Below are positions 21,176 through 31,116 of a stretch of DNA of 64,000 nt, in pieces. Source of the stretch: Anaeramoeba ignava (taxonomy: Eukaryota; Metamonada; Anaeramoebidae); contig JAPDFW010000075.1 of NCBI GenBank assembly GCA_028826165.1, positions 134,501 through 198,500 of the forward strand, written 5' to 3'. The notes beneath the pieces were generated by a model. The model made no database searches. It was given only the letters and a program-made list of their open reading frames with translations, and was not told where the DNA came from. The stretch's first letter is position 1. Each line of letters starts with the position of its first letter. Position numbers and translations under genes: made by a program.

Positions 21176-23243
21176 ATGACTCAATTTTTAAAGAATAGAT
21201 GGCTTTTAAATAAGAAAATTGGTGAAGGATCCTTTGGTAAAAATAAAATAAAATAAAAAAAAATTAAAAATTAAAAATTAAAAAAACATGACAAAGAAAA
21301 GAAAATAAAAGAAAAAAATAATAAAATAAAACTTTCAATGATCAAAAAAATCCAATTAATAGAATATAAAATATAAATAAGAATATAAAATATAAATAAG
21401 AATATAAAATATAAATAAGAATATAAAATATAAATAAGAACTTAAAACAAATCTAAATAATATTTATAATTATTTTTTTTTTATTTGATCTTATTACATT
21501 TTTTTTTTAGGGGAGATTTATCAAGCTTATGATAGTGAATTACAAAAGAATGTAGCAATTAAATTTGAAAAGAAAACAGAACAAAGACAAACAATTAAAC
21601 TTGATATTGCAGTTATTCATCAATCAAAAGGTAAAAAAAAAAAAAATAACCGATTAAATTAAAATTTAAATTAAAAAAATTTAAATTAAAAAAATTAATT
21701 GTGATCTAATTTGATCTAAAAAAAATATTTTTTTTTTCCTCTTTTTTTTTGATTTTATTCATTTTAAAAAAATAAAAAAGGAAGTAAATATATTCCTGAA
21801 TTCATTTATTGTGGGCAAACTGAAACTCATTTTTTTCTTGTTATGGAATTACTTGGAGAAAATCTTTCCCAATTAAGAAGAAAACAAAAAACATCAACTT
21901 TTTCACTTCCAACAACAATAAAACTAGCAATTGATGTAAATTATATAATTTTTATTTAATATAAATAAATTAATTTATTTATAAAATGAATTTTTTTTAA
22001 TTATTTTAGATGATTTGTGGAATTGAATTTGTGCATTCTCTTGGTTATATTCATCGAGATATTAAACCAGTAATTAAATTTATTAAATTTTTATTTTTAA
22101 TTTTTATTTTTAAATTTTATTTTTATAGTCAAATTTCGCAATCAAAAATATTGATTCAAATGAAAGTTATTCAAATCTTTCACCTGTTTTATCAATTTTC
22201 GATTTTGGACTTTCAAGAAAATATATAGATTCTTCTGGAAAAATGAAACCAGTAAAAAAATTAAAAAAATTAAAAAATTAAAAAAATTAAATTAAAAAAT
22301 TAAAAAAATTGATTTAATAAATTAGTCAAGAGAATCAGTTGGATTCCGTGGAACAGCAAGATATGCATCAGTTGCTTCACATGAAGGCAAAGTAAATTAA
22401 TTTAAATTTAAATTTAAATTTTAATTTTAATTTTAATTTTAATTTTATTGAATTTTAAAAAGGAACTTGGAAGAAAAGATGATTTAATTTCCTTGTTTTA
22501 TTGCTTAATTGAATTTTTATATGGAAAACTTATGTGGTCTGATATTAAAGATAAACAAGAAATTCTAAATTTAAAAACTGTTTTTAATTCTTCAAAACTT
22601 CCATCAGAACTTCCTCATCAATTTACAACTTTTTTTGAATATATAAATTGTAAATTTTTTATATTTTTATTTTAAAAAATTTTTTTATATTTTTAATTTT
22701 AAAATTTTTTATTCAATTTATTTAGCTTTGAAAGAAAATGACGAACCAAATTATTCCTATCTAAAAAAATTATTAATTAATACATACGTTTCTTATGGAT
22801 TTGCTCCAAATTTAAAGTTTGATTGGGAAAAAAATAGTGTTGATTATAATTTAGTATCAAGTTTTATGTAAAAATCAAAATCAAAATCAAAATCAAAAAA
22901 GAAAAAATCAAAAAAGAAAAAATCAAAAAATTCATCTTCTTTTTTTTTTCTTTTAATTTTTATTATTAGGGCTTCTCCTTATAAAAACCCAAATCTTTCA
23001 GTTTTTAATTTTAATTCTCAGTTTCCAAATAATCCTCAAAATCAAAATGCTTTTTCTCAAAAATTTATGAATGAAGTTTTAGATCTTAAAGAATTATATG
23101 GACAAAAAACTAACGAAAAAAGATCAAATTCAAATCAAGAAGAATCACCAACTAAAAATCAAATTGCAGATCCAAAACAATATTGGAAAAATCAAAACCA
23201 AAAATCAACAAGCAAATGCGCTATGAAATGCACTATTTTTTAA
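21176..23243 (+). CDS. CK1/TTBK-like protein kinase, nine exons, CAAX terminus (395 aa)
   Basis: Exons inferred from GT-AG borders that keep one frame: 21176-21236, 21511-21630, 21781-21935, 22010-22069, 22129-22251, 22326-22391, 22463-22649, 22726-22867, 22970-23243. The product has the glycine loop IGEGSFG, VAIKFE lysine, IHRDIKPSNFAI catalytic loop, FDFGLSR, and FRGTARYASVASHEGKELGRKDDL, which is diagnostic of casein kinase 1 and closest in style to tau-tubulin kinases. All catalytic residues are present, so it should be active on Ser/Thr. The C-terminal ~90 residues are Asn/Gln/Ser-rich and end KCAMKCTIF, a CAAX-type box with a second Cys upstream, suggesting prenylation and membrane attachment. 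Introns 4-6 are 59-74 bp; the first is 274 bp. Confidence 0.9.
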
Positions 23244-23468
23244 ATTAAATTTGTTTCCTTTTCTGTTTTTTTTCTGTTTTTTTGTTTTGATTTTTTTTTT
23301 ATGTTCTTTTAGTTGTGAATTAACTTTCCAAAATTAAATTGAAAAATTGAATTGAAATTAAATCAAAACAATTTAAATTTTAAATTATAAATAAACAAAA
23401 ATTTAAAAAGAAAAATTAGTTTAAGTTTTGTTTTAAATTTTTGTTTTAATTGGTTTTAATTTTTAAAA

Positions 23469-25286
23469 TCACTCGCGAAAATCAATAAAACGTTGTAATT
23501 TCTTTGCATAAACAGAAGCAAATTCAAATTTTGTTAAAGAAGAATGAAATTTGGTTGTTATTTGATAAATGGAAGATTTTAAAATTTCATAAACAATTTT
23601 TAAAACTTGATGTTCATTTTCATTCAAAAAAGAATTATTTTCATTTTCATTAATTTTTTCAAGATCTTCTATTGTCAACAAGGATTCAAGAAAAGAACTG
23701 AGGATTTTTGGAATGGAATTTTGAATCAAACCGAAGGAATCCTCGTCATAAGAAAAAGTGACTAAATTGGCCAAACTTTCAATAAAAAAACTAAGTTGTT
23801 GTAAGCAAAAAGAATCATTGTTTTCCGAGTTTGTTTGAGATGTTGATTTTTTGGCTGATTTTGCGAAGTATGATTTGAGGGAATCCAAAATTGGCCAATC
23901 AGGAAGTAATGAGATTAAGAAGGGGAGTTTTTTTGGGAGTTGGGGTTGCGATTGTTTCTGTTGAAATTTGCTGTATTTGGCTGATAAATAAGGATTTTGC
24001 AATTGGTTTTGAAGAGGATTTTTAAAAGAAGAGGAAAAAGGATAATCTTGCATTGATTGCTGGTATTGATGCTGGTGTTGGTATATGCGCGTGGATGTTT
24101 CTTGCGCTTGAGGCTCTTGTGGGGGTTCTTGGAGCGGGGTGTGTATTTTGAATATTCTTTTCCACAACGGCTGAAGGAAGCTGTTGAATACTTCTTGAGC
24201 GGAGTTGAAAATTTTAGCCCAAGAATCGTTAACATCATCGGCAAAAATTGCCGCGCGTCGCAATTTGGAATATCGGGAGAGATTCCATAAATCAAGCGCG
24301 GAAAGGGCTTTGTAGATTGGATATTTGCATGAAAGCCCAAAAATAAGTGTTTGATTTGGAAATGAGTTGTCAAGTTGACTTGAAAATTGCACTGGTTTTG
24401 TGAAGAAGATTTCCAGCAAACTCCAAGCAAAATTTAATGTTTGAAGCAGCGCAAATACAGCCACAAATGAGGCGATGAGGAAACGAAGAGTGAATGATGA
24501 TAGCGCTGTGATTTGAAATATTTTTCCAACGAGTAAATAACTTGAGAGTTGAGGGAAAAACAAGAGAAATAAAGAAAAAACAAAAGCAGCAATCCAAACA
24601 AACAAGCTTTGGTTTAAAGACTTGAACAAATTGCGATAAAGTTTTTGTTTGGCAATATATATTGTTTCCTTCTGAATAAGTGGGAATTCAATTAATCTTT
24701 TTTGTACCACTTCGATTTGAAACCAATAAAAAATACCAATAAAAATGGTTAAAATATTAATAAAATTGGCTTGAGTTTCAATCAAGTTTTTTTGTGAGTT
24801 GATATTTTCAACTTCTGCATTTTCGAAATTAAGAAGAAAATTCCATGATTTGCCAAGAATAAAACTGACCAACAAAATTTCAAATAAATAAAACATTTTT
24901 TTATAGTTTCCAATAAACAATTTGATTGTTGTAAAAATTCCATTTGAAAAATTTTGATTTAATTTAATTGATTTTTTTTCAAAGAAAATGAAGATGAACA
25001 AAACGCAATGGTATGTGAATATAATGAATAGAGCTTTGAAAGACATTATTCGCCTGAAGATGTTTGTTGGAGAGATTATGAAGAGGATGATTTGCTGGAA
25101 GATGATTGAAAACGAGAGTGTCCATATTGATGCATTTAGGAATGTTTTTTTTTCAGTTTGTTGTATAAAGTTGTTGAATCTTTTTTGATCTATTTCTAGT
25201 AATTTTTTTGTTTGTAAATGGCTAGGATATTGCATTATTCTTCTGCTTTGTGGTTGATGGGGATATTTTCTAGCTTTTCTCAGCAT
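23469..25286 (-). CDS. NDC1: NDC1-like transmembrane nucleoporin (605 aa)
   Basis: The N-terminal half contains about six hydrophobic segments (for example WTLSFSIIFQQIILFII, ALFIIFTYHCVLFIFIFF, FINILTIFIGIFYW, SLFVWIAAFVFSLFLLFF, FLIASFVAVFALL). The following soluble part has LIFGLSCKYPIYKALSALDL and NLSRYSKLRRAAIFADD with NDSWAKIF, which matches the conserved NDC1/TMEM48 block (short-sequence GL...P..K..A..DL plus the downstream NW.). NDC1 anchors nuclear pore complexes in the pore membrane (family knowledge). A Gln-rich linker lies around residues 395-460. Single exon. The central part (about 23830-24500 in the window) is GC-richer than both ends. Identification rests on the block and topology, not on a search. 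Confidence 0.75.
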   Translation of the reverse strand: MLRKARKYPHQPQSRRIMQYPSHLQTKKLLEIDQKRFNNFIQQTEKKTFLNASIWTLSFSIIFQQIILFIISPTNIFRRIMSFKALFIIFTYHCVLFIFIFFEKKSIKLNQNFSNGIFTTIKLFIGNYKKMFYLFEILLVSFILGKSWNFLLNFENAEVENINSQKNLIETQANFINILTIFIGIFYWFQIEVVQKRLIEFPLIQKETIYIAKQKLYRNLFKSLNQSLFVWIAAFVFSLFLLFFPQLSSYLLVGKIFQITALSSFTLRFLIASFVAVFALLQTLNFAWSLLEIFFTKPVQFSSQLDNSFPNQTLIFGLSCKYPIYKALSALDLWNLSRYSKLRRAAIFADDVNDSWAKIFNSAQEVFNSFLQPLWKRIFKIHTPLQEPPQEPQAQETSTRIYQHQHQYQQSMQDYPFSSSFKNPLQNQLQNPYLSAKYSKFQQKQSQPQLPKKLPFLISLLPDWPILDSLKSYFAKSAKKSTSQTNSENNDSFCLQQLSFFIESLANLVTFSYDEDSFGLIQNSIPKILSSFLESLLTIEDLEKINENENNSFLNENEHQVLKIVYEILKSSIYQITTKFHSSLTKFEFASVYAKKLQRFIDFRE

Positions 25287-25379
25287 TTTTTTTATTTTTT
25301 TTTTAATGAAAAAAAATGAAAATTTAAAAAATTACAAAAATTTATTTTAAAATTTAAAAAAAGAGGAATAAAAGAAATA

Positions 25380-28300
25380 ATAAAAAGATTTTTAAATTGA
25401 TTATTAAATTGATTTGAAAAAAAGTGGAATAAATAAAAAAAAAGGAATTTCTTTTAATAATAATAATAATTGATGATGAAAATATTTGGGAATTTATTAT
25501 TAAATTTATTATTAAATTTATTATTAAATTTATTATTAAATTGATTTAAAAATTGATTAAATAAAATAAAAAATTTCTTATTAAATTGATAATAAAATGA
25601 AATTATTAAATTGATTATTAAATTGATTATTAAATTGATTGATAAATTGATTAATTAAATTGATTATTAAATTGATTATTAAATTTATTAAATTGATTAT
25701 TAAATTTATTATTAAATTGATTAGTGATTATTAAATTTTATTAAATTGATTATTAAATTTATTATTAAATTGATTATTAAATTGATTATTAAATTGATTA
25801 AAAAATTTATTAAATTTATTTTCTTTTTAATATTAAATTGATTATTAAATTGATTATTAAATTGATTTAAATATTAAATTGATTATTAAATTGATTTATT
25901 AAATTGATTATTAAATTGATTAAAAATTGATTATTAAATTATTAAATTGATTATTAAATTGATTATTAAATTGATTATTAAATTGATTATTAAATTGATT
26001 ATTAAATTGATTATTAAATTGATTATTAAATTAATTTGAAAAATTGATTAAATAAATTGATTATTAAAAAATTGAATTTTTATTATTAATAATTGATTGA
26101 TGAAAATATTTGGAAATTGATTATTAAATTGATTATTAAATTGATTATTAAATTTATTATTAAAAAATTGGAATAAATAAAAAGGAATTTCTTTTTATTA
26201 TTAATAATATTAATAAAATGATGAAAATATTATTAAATTTATTATTAAATTGATTATTAAATTGATTATTAAATTGATTATTAAATTGATTATTAAATTG
26301 ATTATTAAATTGATTATTAAATTGATTATTAAATTGATTATTAAATTAATTTGAAAAAGATGGAATAAATAAAAAAAAGAATTTTTTTAAAATTAATAAT
26401 AATTAATTGATTATTAAATTGATTATTAAATTAATTTATGGAATAAATAAATTAAATTGATTAATAAATTGATTATTAAATTGATTATTATTAAATTGAT
26501 TATTAAATTGATTATTAAATTGATTATTAAATTGATTATTAAATTTATTATTAAATTAATTTGAAAATTGAATAAATAAAAAAATTTCTTTTTAATTATT
26601 AAATATTGATTATTAAATTGATATTAAATTATTATTAAAGTGTTGTAATTGATTATTAAATTGATTATTAAATTGATAAATTAAATTGATTATTAAATTG
26701 ATTATTAAATTGATTATTAAATTAATTTGAAAAAGTGGAATAAATAAAAAAAAGGAATTTCTTTTTAATAATAATAATAAATGATGAAAAATATTTAAAA
26801 TTATTAAATTTATTATTAAATTGATTATTAAATTGATTATTAAATTGATATTAAAATTAAATTATTAAATAAATTATTAAATTGATTATTAAATTGATTA
26901 TTAAATTGATTAAAATTAAAAATTGATTATTAAATTGATTATTAAATTGATTATTTAATTGATTATTAAAATTATTAAATTATTATTAAATTGATTATTA
27001 AATTGATTATTAAATTGATTATTAAATTGATTATTAAATTGATTATTAAATTAATTTGAAAAAGTGGAATAAATAAAAAGGAATTTCTTTTTAATAATAA
27101 TTAATGAAAATATTTGGAAATTTTTAATTATTTAAATTGATTATTAAATTGATTATTAAAAAATTGATTATTAAAAATTGATTATTAAATTGATTATTAA
27201 ATTGATTATTAAATTGATTATTAAATTGATTATTAAATTGATTATTAAATTGATTATTAAATTGATTATTAAATTAATTTGAAAAAAAGTGGAATAAATA
27301 AAAAAAAAGGAATTTCTTTTTAATAATAATAATAATTGATGAAAATATTTGGAAATTGATTATTAAATTGATTATTAAATTAATTATTAAAAAGTGGAAT
27401 AAATAAAAAAAAAGGAATTTCTTTTTCAATAATAATAATTAATGAAAATATTTGGAAATTTATTATTAAATTGATTATTAAATTGATTATTAAATTGATT
27501 ATTAAATTGATTATTAAATTGATTATTAAATTGATTATTAAATTGATTATTAAATTGATTATTAAATTTATTATTTAAAATTATTAAATTGATTATTAAA
27601 TTGATTATTAAATTGATTATTAAATTGATTATTAAATTGATTATTAAATTGATTAAAATTATTATTAAATTGATTATTAAATTAATTTGAAAAAGTGGAA
27701 TAAATAAAAAGGAATTTATTTTTTAATTAATAATATTATTAAATGATGAAAATATTTGGAAATTTATTATTAAATTTATTATTAAATTGATTATTTATTA
27801 TTAAATTGATTATTAAATTGATTATTAAATTGATTAATAAAATTGATTATTAAAATTAAATTTATTAAATTTATTATTAAATTGATTATTAAATTGATTA
27901 TTAAATTGATTATTAAATTGATTATTAAATTGATTATTAAATTAATTTGAAAAAAAGTGGAATAAATAAAAAAAAAGGAATTTCTTTTTAATAATAATAA
28001 TTAATGAAAATATTTGGAAATTGATTATTAAATTGATTATTAAATTGATTATTAAATTGATTATTAAATTGATTATTAAATTGATTATTAAATTGATTAT
28101 TAAATTGATTATTAAATTGATTATTAAATTGATTATTAAATTGATTTGAAAAAGTGGAATAAATAAAAAGGAATTTTTAAATAATAATAATAATGAAAAT
28201 AAATTTTGGAAATTGATTATTAAATTGATTATTAAATTTATTATTAAATTGATTATTAAATTGATTATTAAATTGATTATTAAATTTATTATTAAATTAA

Positions 28301-28500
28301 TTATTAAATTGATTATTAAATTAATTTGAAAAAAAGTGGAATAAATAAAAAAAAAGGAATTTCTTTTTAATAATAATAATAATGAAAATATTTGGAAATT
28401 GATTATTGAATTTATTATTAAATTGATTATTAAATTAATTGTTAAATTAATTATTAAATTGATTATTAAATTAATTATTAAATTGATTATTAAATTGATT
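25380..28500. repeat. Satellite of 12-bp ATTAAATTGATT units with interspersed spacer cassette
   Basis: About 3.1 kb of tandem TTGATTATTAAA units, interrupted at least ten times by a conserved cassette that reads roughly TTTGAAAAAGTGGAATAAATAA...GGAATTTCTTTTTAATAATAATAATGATGAAAATATTTGGAAA. Copies start near 25420, 26160, 26350, 26725, 27055, 27275, 27385, 27690, 27945, 28145 and 28325. The cassette plus a variable block of 12-mers forms a higher-order unit of about 100-380 bp. No gene is seen. It ends about 120 bp before the SRP RNA gene. Confidence 0.93.
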
Positions 28501-28624
28501 AGAAAAAAAATAAAAAAAAACCATAATTAAAAAAAAAATTAAAAATTAAAAAAAATAAATAATTTAAAATGAAAAATAAAAAAAAAAACAAAATTAAATA
28601 ACAAAAACATAATTAAAATAAATA

Positions 28625-28950
28625 ACTCCGTTGGTCAATTCTTTCTTAGGATTGTCTGTAACCGAAAGGAACGGAAACAAAACACATTGAATCATAACAG
28701 AGAAGTGATATGATGATTAGTTGGGTGTTGACGTTCTTCCTCATTGAGATCCAGGTAAACAACGGGTCTTTTTCGAAAGAATTTTTAAAGACAAGTGGTT
28801 TTTATAGATTGGGGGATCTGGTCAGGCCGGTATCACGGAGCAGCCAATACCCAACGCCTTCATCTGCAATGAGATAGTTGAGCTGAGCTTTAACTAATCA
28901 TCCTCTATTGCTTCCTTTATGAAACGTGTGAAAAAAAAATCTTCTTTTTT
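28625..28950 (+). ncRNA. SRP RNA (7SL)
   Basis: A GC-richer non-coding island. Helix 8 is explicit: GGTCAGG (28820-28826) and AGCAGCC (28839-28845) form the SRP54-binding symmetric loop, closed by CCG/CGG. Helix 6 is formed by GTCTTT (near 28766-28771) and AAAGAC. Helix 5 has GATGATTAGTT (28712-28722) pairing perfectly with AACTAATCATC (28892-28902), extended by AAGTGATA/TATTGCTT and ACAC/GTGT further out. An Alu-domain TGTAA motif is at 28657-28661. A T8 run at 28945-28952 fits Pol III termination. The RNA scaffolds the signal recognition particle for co-translational targeting. The apical loop is GTATCA rather than the usual GGAA-type tetraloop. The 5' end is approximate. Confidence 0.93.
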
Positions 28951-28952
28951 TT
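28945..28952 (+). terminator. Pol III T-run terminator of the SRP RNA gene
   Basis: Eight consecutive T directly after the outermost pairing of SRP helix 5, the expected Pol III stop signal. It also abuts the T-rich leader of the next gene. Confidence 0.7.
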
Positions 28953-28985
28953 ATTTCATTTTTTTCATTTTTTTTCTTTTTAAAA
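28953..28985 (+). promoter_or_regulatory. T-rich leader preceding RCC1-BTB start codons
   Basis: TTTCATTTTTTTCATTTTTT...CTTTTTAAAA immediately before ATG. The same block, differing only in T-run lengths, precedes nearly every RCC1-BTB gene in the window on its own strand (for example 31078-31116, 33240-33288, 35774-35805, 44385-44406, 46037-46059). It is a shared core promoter/5' UTR element by position; function inferred. Confidence 0.55.
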
Positions 28986-30845
28986 ATGAATGAAATTATA
29001 TTTTTTGGTTTAAATGATTATCCAAAACTTATCAAAAATAAACCAGAAATAATAACAAAACCAATTCAATTTAAATTTGAAAATGAAAATGAAAATGAAA
29101 ATGAAAAACAAATTAAACAAATTTCATCAGGAATTTTTTCAACAATTTTCCTTTTTAAAAATGGAAAAGCAATAGAATACTTAGATGAAAACGAATTAAA
29201 TCAAAATCCTGAAAAAATCCAAATTGAAGAAAATATTCAAAAAGTAACTGTTGGTTTTAAAAATGAAGCTATTTTAACAATAGAAGGAAATGTATTTGCA
29301 AAAGGATATAATATTAATTCAAAAAATCCAAATCAATTTATCAATATTTCATCATTAATTGAAGATAAAAACGATAGAATAATTGAAGATATTGTTTCTG
29401 GAGATTATTCAATTTACTTATTAACTTCAAATCAAAATGTTTATGGAATTGGATTAAATCAATTTGGTCAACTTGGTTTTGATTTTAAAACACTTAAAAA
29501 AACAAAAAAACCAATTTTGATGATGAAAAATGTTTCTAAAATATTTTCAGGAAATTCTTCAAATCATGTTTTTCTTTTAAATTCAGATCAAGAATTATTT
29601 GGATGTGGTGCTAATGAATCTCGTCAACTTGGATTAGGAAAATCAATAATAAAACAAGATTGGAAAATCTATAAATTAACACAAATCCAAAATATCCCAA
29701 ATTGTAAAATAATTGATATTCAATGTGGAAAGAGGCATTCAATAATGTTGATTGAAGAAGAAGATGAAAATGAAAATCCAAAAATAATACTTTATTCATG
29801 TGGAAGTAATCAATATAATGGACTTGGCAAAAATCAAAATAGTTATGAATTTACTGAAATCAAATCATCTTTATTTGAAAATGATGATAATATTCTTGAT
29901 TTTTCTGTTGGTGAATTTCATACTTTGATTTTAACATCCAATTCAAAATTAATTGGATTTGGATATAATGATTCAGGTCAATTAGGAACTGGAGATATAA
30001 ATAATCAACCAATTCCAATTCAAATTGAACTTCCTAAATTAAGATTTAATGAAAATATTTCTAATTATCATATTTATTGTGGATTTTCCAGATCATTTCT
30101 TTATTATTCTCCTCTTTCTTTTTCCAATCTTGAAGAAGATTTGATAAAATTATTTAGAAGAAAAGAATTTTGTAATATTTCATTTAAAACAGAAAATGGA
30201 GAAATAATTGAAGCTCATAAATTAATATTGAAATATAGATTAAAAGATCAAAATCAAAATCAAAATGAAAAACTTAAAGAAATTATTTCAAAAAAATCAA
30301 TTAAAGAATCAAATCAAATATTTGAAATGATTTATTCAAACAATTCCAAAATAAATCCAAAATTATATTCTGAAATTAAAGAAATTATAAATTCAAATGA
30401 AAAAATTGAAGAAACAATGAAAAAAATTTATTTAAATGAAAATGAAAATGAAAATGAAAATGAAAAAGATTTTATAATTGAAAGAAAAGAAAAACAATAT
30501 AAATTTCCTAAATTAATATTAATAATGAGAAGTGAATTATATCGAGGAATGTTTTTATCTGTTACCAATGATACTTCAAATAAAGTTACAGATTATAGTG
30601 AATTAAGTAATAAATCATTTGAAATATTTGAATATTGGATTTATTCAAATCAAATTAAAGATGGAATTGAAATTACACAAGAAATTATTGATGAAATTCA
30701 AATTGGAATTGATTATTTTCAATTAAATCAAACAAATCCAAATTTATTTGATTTATTAATTAGGAAATTTAATAATCAAAAACAAAAAGAAACAAAGAAA
30801 AAGAAAAAAAGAAAGAGTAAAAAAGAAAATTGTTTAATATTTTAA
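28986..30845 (+). CDS. RCC1-BTB protein with polybasic CAAX tail, copy G (619 aa)
   Basis: Standard RCC1 propeller (loops CGKRHSIML, SVGEFHTLIL, GFGYNDSGQLG, YCGFSRSF) and two BTB segments. It differs from all other intact copies at the C-terminus: after RKFNNQ it continues KQKETKKKKKRKSKKENCLIF, a lysine-rich stretch followed by a CAAX box, as in prenylated, membrane-bound small GTPases. One blade has lost the QLG context Gly (ANESRQLG), and LGKSIIKQDWKIYKL replaces the usual LGESRRKETKI. The start follows the T-rich leader, about 35 bp after the SRP RNA terminator. No intron or frame break. Confidence 0.93.
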   Translation: MNEIIFFGLNDYPKLIKNKPEIITKPIQFKFENENENENEKQIKQISSGIFSTIFLFKNGKAIEYLDENELNQNPEKIQIEENIQKVTVGFKNEAILTIEGNVFAKGYNINSKNPNQFINISSLIEDKNDRIIEDIVSGDYSIYLLTSNQNVYGIGLNQFGQLGFDFKTLKKTKKPILMMKNVSKIFSGNSSNHVFLLNSDQELFGCGANESRQLGLGKSIIKQDWKIYKLTQIQNIPNCKIIDIQCGKRHSIMLIEEEDENENPKIILYSCGSNQYNGLGKNQNSYEFTEIKSSLFENDDNILDFSVGEFHTLILTSNSKLIGFGYNDSGQLGTGDINNQPIPIQIELPKLRFNENISNYHIYCGFSRSFLYYSPLSFSNLEEDLIKLFRRKEFCNISFKTENGEIIEAHKLILKYRLKDQNQNQNEKLKEIISKKSIKESNQIFEMIYSNNSKINPKLYSEIKEIINSNEKIEETMKKIYLNENENENENEKDFIIERKEKQYKFPKLILIMRSELYRGMFLSVTNDTSNKVTDYSELSNKSFEIFEYWIYSNQIKDGIEITQEIIDEIQIGIDYFQLNQTNPNLFDLLIRKFNNQKQKETKKKKKRKSKKENCLIF

Positions 30846-30889
30846 AAAAGAATAAAAAAGTGGAATTGAGAATTAAATGATTAATTTTA

Positions 30890-31078
30890 TTAAAATTAAA
30901 ATTAAAATTAAAATCAAAATTAAAATTAAAATTAAAATTAAAAATTAAAATTAAAATTAAAATTAAAATTAAAATTAAAATTAAAATTAAAATTAAAATT
31001 AAAATTAAAATTATAATTAAAATTAAAATTAAAATTATAATTAAAATTAAAATTAAAATCAAAATTAAAATAAAAATT
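30890..31078. repeat. NAAAAT hexamer array between copies G and H
   Basis: AAAATT units with CAAAAT and ATAATT variants on the plus strand. Before it, 30838-30890 is a non-repeat 3' flank (AAAAAAGAATAAAAAAGTGGAATTGAG...) that recurs downstream at 37936-38270. Confidence 0.95.
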
Positions 31079-31116
31079 TCATTTTTTCATTTTTTTCATT
31101 TTTTTTCTTTTTAAAA

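Noticed and set aside
25380-28500. CRISPR-like array
   Set aside because: The units are tandem 12-mers without unique spacers, in a eukaryotic context.
28625-28950. rRNA fragment or RNase P RNA
   Set aside because: Helix 8, helix 6 and helix 5 pairings fit SRP RNA precisely; no rRNA core motif is present.
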